A DNA stretch of 64,000 nucleotides, taken from UBA11865 sp041570195 (GTDB taxonomy: Bacteria > Chloroflexota > Anaerolineae > Promineifilales > Promineifilaceae). Location: assembly GCA_041570195.1 (NCBI GenBank), contig JBFFWQ010000016.1, positions 3,771 through 67,770 on the forward strand. The letters run 5' to 3'. Under the pieces are notes generated by a model. It did not search any database, had not been told where the DNA came from, and was given only the letters and a program-made list of their open reading frames with translations. Below, in pieces: positions 40,197-47,452 of the stretch. Within the stretch, counting starts at the first letter, position 1. Every line of letters starts with the position of its first letter. Made by a program: the position numbers and the translations under genes.

Positions 40197-43130
40197 TCAC
40201 TTGGCCAGATGCCACATGTAGATCGAACCGTGGATCCAGGTCCAATTTAAACCACGCCAGCGGCCGATTGCTTGCTGGGGCGCCGCCTCGCGGGCCAATG
40301 GCATCCTATCAGATTCGGCAGAGGCAAGCACGACCGGAAAGTACACGAACCAGGTGACGGGTTCAATGGTTACCTTCGTATTAGCGGCGAATGAACCAAC
40401 CGAGTTGGTAGCCGTCACCGTGGCGGTGTACGCGCCAACCTTGGCATAAGTGTGGCTAACCACCGGCCCACTTGCCGTCGAACCGTCGTCGAAATGCCAC
40501 TGGTAATTGACATTGGTTCCCGAGGTGGCGGTGGCCGACAGCGTGGTGGCAGTGCCCAGCACGGATGGGCCATTGTTGGCCGCCGCCAGGCCGGTGATGG
40601 CCTCGTCGACTACAGTGACTAGCGTGCTTGAAGTCTCGGAACCGATGGCGTTGGTCGCCGTGACAGTGGCTGTGAACATCCCGACTGCGGTATACGTGTG
40701 GCTGACCAGTGACTCGCTGCCCTTGGAACCGTCGGCAAAATCCCACTCATAGCTCACATGGGTGCCCGAGGTCGTCGTGGCTGACAGCATGGTGTCTGCG
40801 CCCAGCACAGTTGGGCCATCGTTGGCGGCCGCCAGGCCGCCGATGGCCTCGTAGACGGTGATGGTGGTGGTGGCCGTGACAACACCTCCTGGGTTGGCGG
40901 CGGTGACGGTGATGGCCGTTTGCCCAGGCGCAAGCCAAGTGAATACAGCCGTGTTACTCAGACCGCCCGTGGCTATCACCGGCGACTGCGCCGAAGCGTG
41001 CCAGAAATAGGTAATAGGCAGCGTCGCCGTCAGATTGACATAAGCGGTGAAAGCGCTGTTATCGAAAACCGCGCCGGTCGCCGGGCCTGTGACGTCAGCA
41101 ACTGAGGGCGCGGCGTTAACGGTGACACGCCACAGGTGGTTGCTCTCAAGGGACGTTCCGGCCATTGCCGGGTGGACAAGTGACGTCGTATCTCGAACTG
41201 ACAGTTGGAGTGCAAAGCTACGACCCAGATCTGTTAGAACCGGCGTGTAGGTGAAAGCGTCCGTCGTCGCCAGTGGATCCCGAACCCCGTCAATGCTCCA
41301 GCGAATGTCCACGGGAGGGCCGCCTAACGGCTGTAGGATCTCAGCCTTAAACGACTGACTGGCCGGATACCAAAGGGGAATTACGGCGCCTGCAGGCGTG
41401 GTCGAACCCGGTTCGATCAGCTTTATACCCGCGGAAGGGGATCCCCAGCCGCCATCGTACAATTTTAGCACGTAGGCCTGACCCGGAACCTGGCAGTAGG
41501 GCGCACCCAGGTTGCGCATGATGCAGCTTTGGCCAGAACGGTACATGTCGGTCGATTGATACCGGGCGCCTCCGAAGAGTCCGACGACGCCGGAGAACAT
41601 GGGGTCCATTTCCGGCTCGGTTGGGATCGGCGTGCTGGTGCTAATCCACGGACTCCATTTGATCAGGCTGCGTGTAACTACGTCGGTTACGTTGGCTTCG
41701 CAGGGCGGGCCGCCATTATCTCTACAGGCTGGATAACCAGGGAACGCAGCTTCATATTCATCGGCCAGCCCAACAAAAGAGTGGCCATATTCATGTTGGG
41801 CTATCTGGGTAGCGCTACGATGGGTGGAGACCACCGAAAAGGACCCGCCGGCGCCCCCGTACGTTGGATCGTTGACGACGACGATGATTTCATCCCACTC
41901 TGGAACGGCCGCAGCGGCGACCAGGACCTTGCTAAGGTTAACGGTTAGCAACCGGTGGATGTTGTTGGTGCAATAGCTGGCATCAAATGCCGTGTTCACA
42001 AAGGTCCCCTGAAGCGGGTCGGATAACATGGTCGAATCAGCACAGCAAGAAGCGCTTAAACAGCCAGCCTGGTAGGGAGGGTGGTCGGCTCCGGCCTGGG
42101 CCGAAGTAACAAAGAGCGTATGGGTAATGACGAAGTTTCCGTACTCGGCCAGCGGCGAAATGGCAAAGAAGCCAGCGGCAATAGCGGCCGCGTCTGAGAA
42201 GAATTTCGCTTGTAACGTTTCCGTGTAGCCATCACCCAAGAAGAGGACGTCTACCCGATTATCTGAACGGCCGCTAGCGAGATCACCAAGCGGCCGTACC
42301 GGCTGGTCAAGTTGGATCTTGGGAGTGTCCTGGGCCAGTTGATAGAGATCAAAGGTGGCCATGGTTCTGAATCCACTGTCGCTCATCACAAGCGTCGTCC
42401 CAGCAACGGCTGGGACACGTACGACAAAGACGGGACTTTCCAATGGAAAGTAATGACCATCAATAGCTGTCTGTGAGAGCGTTGGCTCGCCGGCATGGAA
42501 CTCGCCACGAAGCCATCGAGGTACTTGAACAACATTCCGGTAGACGGTCTTCCCTGCACCGGATTCCAGGGTAACTACAAGCCGCCGGGCATCTCTTTCC
42601 GGCTGCTGCAATTGGCTGGTCAATTCCCGATGGTCGAGGGTGTCCAGGGTCGCGCTCAAAGCGACGAGTTTGTAGTTCAGAGGCCTGATGCTGCCATCGG
42701 GCCACATTTCAAAGACAATGTAATGGGCCAGTTGGCCGTTCTGGTTGGGGGAATCATAAGCGTCAGATCCCCTGTCGGCTGGTAAGTGAGCTCCGCGTAC
42801 AGCGGGGCCGTCGCCAGAAACGGATGATTTACTGGAATACCGTTCTTCGGCAAGGAATCGCCGGGTAACAACCGCCAAACGCTCATCTGGTGGGCCTTGT
42901 GGATTAATGCCGATCTCCCCATGGGCCTGACTTGCATCGGACAGGAGGAGCATCAAGCAAGTCAGCAGTAGAAAGACGCCAAATATCAGGATTACCAACC
43001 AACGCGAACGGTGATAGATGCTAATTCTCCTCTCGATGGCCTGTGAAGGTCTTTCGCCCGACTTGCTAGTGAGCTGCGGATTGGGGCGCCTAGCATATTG
43101 TCTGATGGACAAGAAAAGGGGACGCGGCAT
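40197..43130 (-). CDS. Secreted M64-type (IgA-peptidase-like) zinc metallopeptidase with PKD domains
   Basis: About 977 residues as opened by the ATG at 43130. A hydrophobic signal/anchor (WLVILIFGVFLLLTCLMLLL) is at residues 44-63. The catalytic domain has DVLFLGDGYTET, then HEYGHSFVGLADEYE (HExxH plus downstream acidic ligand), as in peptidase family M64. Several Ig/PKD-like beta domains follow, two of them clear PKD repeats (YEWDFADGSKG, YQWHFDDGSTA). Near the C-terminus lies WFVYFPVVLAS, like the Y-F-P-h-V tail of other secreted proteins here, but 40 extra residues follow. The start is doubtful: ATG 43130 lies in the loop of the upstream gene's terminator, and a GAGAGGAGA sequence stands before the signal peptide without an ATG. 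Secreted, function unknown. Confidence 0.85.
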   Translation of the reverse strand: MPRPLFLSIRQYARRPNPQLTSKSGERPSQAIERRISIYHRSRWLVILIFGVFLLLTCLMLLLSDASQAHGEIGINPQGPPDERLAVVTRRFLAEERYSSKSSVSGDGPAVRGAHLPADRGSDAYDSPNQNGQLAHYIVFEMWPDGSIRPLNYKLVALSATLDTLDHRELTSQLQQPERDARRLVVTLESGAGKTVYRNVVQVPRWLRGEFHAGEPTLSQTAIDGHYFPLESPVFVVRVPAVAGTTLVMSDSGFRTMATFDLYQLAQDTPKIQLDQPVRPLGDLASGRSDNRVDVLFLGDGYTETLQAKFFSDAAAIAAGFFAISPLAEYGNFVITHTLFVTSAQAGADHPPYQAGCLSASCCADSTMLSDPLQGTFVNTAFDASYCTNNIHRLLTVNLSKVLVAAAAVPEWDEIIVVVNDPTYGGAGGSFSVVSTHRSATQIAQHEYGHSFVGLADEYEAAFPGYPACRDNGGPPCEANVTDVVTRSLIKWSPWISTSTPIPTEPEMDPMFSGVVGLFGGARYQSTDMYRSGQSCIMRNLGAPYCQVPGQAYVLKLYDGGWGSPSAGIKLIEPGSTTPAGAVIPLWYPASQSFKAEILQPLGGPPVDIRWSIDGVRDPLATTDAFTYTPVLTDLGRSFALQLSVRDTTSLVHPAMAGTSLESNHLWRVTVNAAPSVADVTGPATGAVFDNSAFTAYVNLTATLPITYFWHASAQSPVIATGGLSNTAVFTWLAPGQTAITVTAANPGGVVTATTTITVYEAIGGLAAANDGPTVLGADTMLSATTTSGTHVSYEWDFADGSKGSESLVSHTYTAVGMFTATVTATNAIGSETSSTLVTVVDEAITGLAAANNGPSVLGTATTLSATATSGTNVNYQWHFDDGSTASGPVVSHTYAKVGAYTATVTATNSVGSFAANTKVTIEPVTWFVYFPVVLASAESDRMPLAREAAPQQAIGRWRGLNWTWIHGSIYMWHLAK

Positions 43131-43144
43131 TCAAGCGCGTCCCC
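43111..43144 (-). terminator. Intrinsic terminator of the META/PKD lipoprotein gene
   Basis: Minus strand: GGGGACGCG (43144-43136), 9-base loop, CGCGTCCCC (43126-43118), then TTTTCTT. It is a strong Rho-independent terminator 63 bases after the lipoprotein stop. It overlaps the first available ATG of the M64 gene. Confidence 0.9.
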
Positions 43145-43206
43145 TCTGTTAGATGTCTACTCAGGAGTCAGGCGAGGCACACCTAGTTTCCTAAAGACGA
43201 TCGCCG

Positions 43207-46200
43207 TTAGTTGCCCACCGGGGCTGGTACGGGCTGGATAGTGGCCATGGAGGCGTTGAAGATCAACTGGCCACTGGCTGTCGTCATGGTCAGCGTGCTG
43301 CCACTGATGGTATAGGCGCTGGCCGTGCCCAAGCTGGACAGATAGGTCTGCTCTTGAGCCATGATCTCCTCGGAGCACAAGGCCTGCGAGCTATTGATCG
43401 GCCCAACTGCTATCGTGCCCGGCGACGGAGTGGTGTAGGTGCCATTGTAGCTATTGCAACCAGCGAAGCCTGACAGGGTGCCATTGGCGAATTGTATGGA
43501 GATGGAAGTCCCCTCCAGGGTGCCGGCCAGGATCCAGTCGCTGCCTTCCAGGTTGCCGTTGACGGTAATGGCCATGCTGGCACTATCGCTCAGATTGTTG
43601 GCGTCGATGACCGTCACCGTCGGGTAGTAAACGCCGGGTACGGAGTAGATGGTGGTGAAAGTACTATCGGGCACATTGCCGGTATTGTTGCCGTCACCGG
43701 ATTGCCAATTGTAGGTGCTGATGGTCCCGGTACCCGGCTGCGAATTGGCAGCGCTAAAGGTAACCGATTCGCCGACAAAGGCCGCGCTCGGCCCTTCGAT
43801 CACCGCCGTGGGCGGCACCACTTCCACTACCGGTCGAACCTGAACCGATTGGCTGGCCGTACTAGACAAGCCGGCCTGGTCGGTGACCGTTAGTTGGACT
43901 GTGAAGGCGCCGGCGGCGCTGTAACTGTACGATACGATCGCGCCGGACAGGACGGTGCCATCGCCCATGTCCCAGACATAGCTGACGACGGGCGTCGAGC
44001 CAGCCGTGGAGCCAGAGCCATCATAGGTCAATAATTCACCCATATCAGCCTGGGCGGGGCCGCTAATCACGGCCGTCGGGCCCAAAGGCTGGGCAGGCGG
44101 GATGGAGGTGTAGTTGATCACGCTGCCATCGACAGTCTGGATCTGCATCGAGGTGTCACTGACGGTATAGCCGACGGCCGAGGGCAGGAAGATAAGCAGA
44201 GCCTCTTCTTGCTTGGCCAGGGCCTCAGTGGTGCAGGCCGCCCGGGTGGTAGTCAGGCCGCTGATGGTCAACTTGTTGCCCGGCTCGGTCTTATAGGAGC
44301 CGTTGAAGTCGTTACAGCCGGTGGCGCCGCTTAGGCTGGAGCCGTCGGCAGCAAACAAGGCGGTGGAGTTGCTACCGGTTACCGCTTGCAGGGTGCCCAC
44401 GGAAACCAGGTACCAGGTCCTGTTTTGTAGATCCAGCGACTGGTCCAGAACCGGAGTGCTGTTGTAAACCAAAACGCCGTGGGCGGTGGAAATCAAGAGC
44501 TGATCGCCGGCCCGGTCATAGTCATAGGCGTTGCTCAGCCAATCGAAGTAGCCGCCTTCCTGTTCCATCACTGGTTGGGCGCAGGCCTTGCGGGTAGAAG
44601 CGACAGGGCCAATGCCGAAGTTCTCGCCGATGGTGGCGTTGTAGGCGTTACAGCCGCCGGAGCCGCTGATCTGGCCGGTGACGTCATCTTCGTTGACGTT
44701 GAAGCCGGCCGTTATCTCGGTGCCGGGCACAAGCGGGTTGCCATTAAAGGAGGCCAGGTACCAAAAGGTGTTATCCAACGGGGTGAGGTCAATAACCGTT
44801 TCCGTCGGCGGCTCGGTGGCCTCGAAGTTCATGACTTGCCTGGTCTCACCTTCGCCATAAGGGATCTGCAGCACATGGCCCAGGATACGGTACTCGGTTG
44901 CCGAATTCAAACCCAGGAAGAATTGCTGCTCGACTTCGAAGTTGCCGGCGCCCCACGGACATTCCTCGTTATTGGTCTTGGAGGGCAAGTTAATCTTTAT
45001 TTCGTTCAAGTTAGCGGTGAAGGTGGCGTTGTAAACGTTGCAGCCGGTCTGGCCGACCACGGTACCCGAGGGTAGCGTGGGCAGGCGGCTGAACTGAGCG
45101 GTGAAGCTACTGCCTTCCACCGGCGGCTGGGGATCATCATAGTCGCCAATGGAAATGAGCGACCACAAAGTGCCCAGCAATGGCTCACGGTCGGCGGTGT
45201 AGATGATATCGCCGCTACCAGTGTGGATAACCATCTGGTCGCCCAGGATATCATAGCTTTCGGCCGTTTCCAGCGCTGCCATATATGAGCTTTCCAGACT
45301 GGCTAGAGTCTCGTCGGGGCACATGGCCATCGTCATGGCCATCGGGCTGGAGATGTTCAGGGCGCCGGTATCGGCGTCCGTCTCATAGCTGGTGTTGTAG
45401 CTATTGCAGACGGCGCTGCCGCCGACAGTACCCGTTCCGGCCTCTTCGCCGGGGTTGAACAGGGCGGTGATCTCTACTTCCGGTGGTATGGGCTGGCCGT
45501 TCAGCACCAGGGCCTGCCAGAGCACGTTCTCCAGCGGCAAGCTGAGAGAGGTGTAGTTGAGCACGCCGCCATCGTACGCGATCTGCATATTAGGGCCGAC
45601 GATCTCATAAGTCTGGGCCGTCTCTAAGGCACCCAGGTAGGCGGTCTCCTGATCGGCGCCGACAGGGCACATCATGCGCGTCGTGCCGATGGGACCGAAG
45701 GTAATCTGGTCGCCGTCGACGGTGTAGCTGGTGGTGTAGTTGTTGCAAGAGGCGTTACCGCCGACGGTGCCGGTAGCATCGGTTTCAGGAGCGAATTCAG
45801 CGGTGATGGTGGTGCCTGAAAGCAGACTCTGAAGGCTATCTGGATCGCCAAAGGACACCAGTTGCCAGATGGGACCGGTTAAGGGCGTCTCGCCCTCGCT
45901 ATAGACCAACTTTTCATCGTAGGGTTGGCCGGAATCATAGGCCAATTCCAACCGACCTTCTTCGGTCAGGGTCCAGCCGGTGACCGTTTCCAGGGCGCCC
46001 AGGTAGGTCGCTTCTTCTTCCATGCCGTCTTCACAGGCCATCATGGTGACCCCAATGGGGCCGCTGATGGTCAATCCACCGTCGTCGGTGGATTCGTAGG
46101 CGGTGAAGTAGTTGTTGCAGCCGGCGGTTCCGCCTACCTGGCCTTCGGAACTGCTGAAAGAGGCGGTGATGAAGATGCCTTCCTCTACAACGGTTGGGTT

Positions 46201-46467
46201 GGCTGCGTCGCCAAAGCCAACCAGCACCCAGACTCGGTCGGCCACCTCGCCCCACAGGTAGATGGGTTGGCTAATTTCCGGGACGTCGCCGGCTGGTTCA
46301 GTTTCCCCGGACGCGGCCGTGGCTTCTGGTTCAACCTCGGGCGCGACTGTGGGCTCTGGCGCAGCAGGCGTGGCGGTCGGATCTTCTTCCTGGCTACAGG
46401 CGGCAAGAACCAGCGCCAAGGCCAGAAAAGCAATGAGTATCTTCCAATTCAGTCGTTTCCTAAACAT
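43207..46467 (-). CDS. Lipoprotein with seven META (DUF306/HslJ-like) and two PKD domains
   Basis: 1086 residues from MFRKRLNWKILIA (a TTG seven codons upstream is less likely). Signal peptide with lipobox LVLAAC, so lipid-anchored outside the cytoplasmic membrane. A Pro/Thr/Glu linker follows, then tandem META-like domains, each with a W-x-L-x-S/x-F strand, a G-CN-x-(Y/F)-x-x-(S/T/A) centre and a late conserved Cys: CNNYFTAY, CNNYTTSY, CNSYNTSY, CNVYNATF, CNAYNATI, CNDFNGSY. After domain six come two PKD domains (VSYVWDMGDGTV, STYNWQSGDGNN), then the seventh META (CNSYNGTY). META domains occur in HslJ and surface proteins; no enzymatic role is known. Paired Cys in each domain suggest disulfides. 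Ends in a strong terminator; stands alone. Confidence 0.93.
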   Translation of the reverse strand: MFRKRLNWKILIAFLALALVLAACSQEEDPTATPAAPEPTVAPEVEPEATAASGETEPAGDVPEISQPIYLWGEVADRVWVLVGFGDAANPTVVEEGIFITASFSSSEGQVGGTAGCNNYFTAYESTDDGGLTISGPIGVTMMACEDGMEEEATYLGALETVTGWTLTEEGRLELAYDSGQPYDEKLVYSEGETPLTGPIWQLVSFGDPDSLQSLLSGTTITAEFAPETDATGTVGGNASCNNYTTSYTVDGDQITFGPIGTTRMMCPVGADQETAYLGALETAQTYEIVGPNMQIAYDGGVLNYTSLSLPLENVLWQALVLNGQPIPPEVEITALFNPGEEAGTGTVGGSAVCNSYNTSYETDADTGALNISSPMAMTMAMCPDETLASLESSYMAALETAESYDILGDQMVIHTGSGDIIYTADREPLLGTLWSLISIGDYDDPQPPVEGSSFTAQFSRLPTLPSGTVVGQTGCNVYNATFTANLNEIKINLPSKTNNEECPWGAGNFEVEQQFFLGLNSATEYRILGHVLQIPYGEGETRQVMNFEATEPPTETVIDLTPLDNTFWYLASFNGNPLVPGTEITAGFNVNEDDVTGQISGSGGCNAYNATIGENFGIGPVASTRKACAQPVMEQEGGYFDWLSNAYDYDRAGDQLLISTAHGVLVYNSTPVLDQSLDLQNRTWYLVSVGTLQAVTGSNSTALFAADGSSLSGATGCNDFNGSYKTEPGNKLTISGLTTTRAACTTEALAKQEEALLIFLPSAVGYTVSDTSMQIQTVDGSVINYTSIPPAQPLGPTAVISGPAQADMGELLTYDGSGSTAGSTPVVSYVWDMGDGTVLSGAIVSYSYSAAGAFTVQLTVTDQAGLSSTASQSVQVRPVVEVVPPTAVIEGPSAAFVGESVTFSAANSQPGTGTISTYNWQSGDGNNTGNVPDSTFTTIYSVPGVYYPTVTVIDANNLSDSASMAITVNGNLEGSDWILAGTLEGTSISIQFANGTLSGFAGCNSYNGTYTTPSPGTIAVGPINSSQALCSEEIMAQEQTYLSSLGTASAYTISGSTLTMTTASGQLIFNASMATIQPVPAPVGN

Positions 46468-46813
46468 GATTTGTTGCAGTCTCCTCAATTTTGAGCTTTC
46501 GGCTTTCAGCCGTCGGCTTTCAGCCGGTCAGCAGTTAGCTGATGGCGGTTAGCGATTCATTATCAGTGTGTCGCCGCTGGCATCGCCGGCCAGGCAGCCT
46601 GTCCCTAAATAGGCAGCAGGCGGAGCCGAAAGTTCCTCTGGGTTGCTGAAGGGTCGATGATCGACTGCACAGACGATTATCGATTGGCACAGACGCTCGT
46701 CGACGGGAAAACGTTGAGAGGGGAAGTGGCAACCAGTGATTTCTTAACCTGATAGAACGGCCAGCGCCGCCTGCTAAAGGACCAAAATAACCGTAGAAGT
46801 ATAATATAGAATC
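46468..46813. other. Repeat-rich spacer upstream of lipoprotein and GNAT genes
   Basis: Divergent spacer. It holds a heptad tract (46493-46555) and an imperfect direct repeat, GATGATCGACTGCACAGACG (46656-46675) and a 21-base variant at 46675-46695. A TATAAT (46800-46805) lies only eight bases before the GNAT ATG, which would give a leaderless or nearly leaderless mRNA. No gene seen. Confidence 0.5.
46493..46555. repeat. Heptad AGCYTTC/GGCTTTCAGCC tract
   Basis: GAGCTTTCGGCTTTCAGCC, then CGTCGGCTTTCAGCCGGTC and TTAGCTGATGGCGGTTAGCG: the longest of the heptad tracts. Confidence 0.65.
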
Positions 46814-47314
46814 ATGAGCATGAAAAGTGGCAACCAGATCGAGGAAATGCAGGCGGCCGATTGGCCGGCCGTGCGGATCATATACGCCCAGGGAATCGCC
46901 ACAGGACAGGCCACATTTGAGACAGAGTGCCCGGAGTGGCGAACATGGGATGAGAACCATCTGCAAGCGCCGCGACTGGTGATGCGAGCAGACGAGAGGA
47001 TCGCCGGCTGGGCGGCCTTGAGCCCGGTGTCGGAGCGCTGCGTTTATGGTGGCGTAGCCGAGGTAAGCGTCTACGTGGCCGAGGCGTACCGCGGCCGAGG
47101 CCTGGGCAAGGCCTTGCTGAAGGAGCTGATCAAACGCTCTGAAGATGAGGGCATCTGGACCTTGCAGGCCGGTATCTTCCCGGAAAATGAGGCCAGCATG
47201 AGTTTACACCTTGCCAGCGGCTTTCGGATGGTGGGAATTCGGCAACGACTGGGCCAGTTAAATCGCGAGTGGCGGGATGTGGCGCTGCTGGAGCGGAGGA
47301 GTGAGAAGATCTAG
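46814..47314 (+). CDS. GNAT N-acetyltransferase, phosphinothricin/methionine-sulfone acetyltransferase-like
   Basis: 166 residues, MSMKSGNQIEEM at the start. The pattern IYAQGIATGQATFETECPEW near the N-terminus and the acetyl-CoA loop YRGRGLGKALLKELI are typical of the PAT/Bar/MddA branch. The ending GIFPENEASMSLHLASGFRM also fits. These enzymes acetylate free amino groups of glutamate-analogue antibiotics or oxidised methionine. The natural substrate here is unknown. Cytosolic. A -10-like TATAAT eight bases before the ATG suggests a leaderless transcript. Convergent with the secreted nuclease gene, with a hairpin between. Confidence 0.9.
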   Translation: MSMKSGNQIEEMQAADWPAVRIIYAQGIATGQATFETECPEWRTWDENHLQAPRLVMRADERIAGWAALSPVSERCVYGGVAEVSVYVAEAYRGRGLGKALLKELIKRSEDEGIWTLQAGIFPENEASMSLHLASGFRMVGIRQRLGQLNREWRDVALLERRSEKI

Positions 47315-47360
47315 GGATCGGGGAGCGGGGATCAGGGATCGGGGGCCGAGGATCGGGATA
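47313..47360. repeat. GGGATC-rich degenerate tract
   Basis: TAGGGATCGGGGAGCGGGGA followed by further GATCGGG words; begins at the GNAT stop codon. Compare 7567 and 13188. Confidence 0.55.
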
Positions 47361-47368
47361 ATAGGAGA

Positions 47369-47399
47369 GACCCCGCAGTTTTCCCAGAGCTGCGGGGTC
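47369..47399. terminator. Hairpin between convergent genes
   Basis: GACCCCGCAG (47369-47378) pairs with CTGCGGGGTC (47390-47399) around an 11-base loop. No long U-run on either side, but its position between two converging stops fits a bidirectional terminator. Confidence 0.65.
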
Positions 47400-47452
47400 C
47401 CGTTAACTAGCGCAACCGCTCGCGAACGAACGGTACTCTAGGGGCCAACGAT

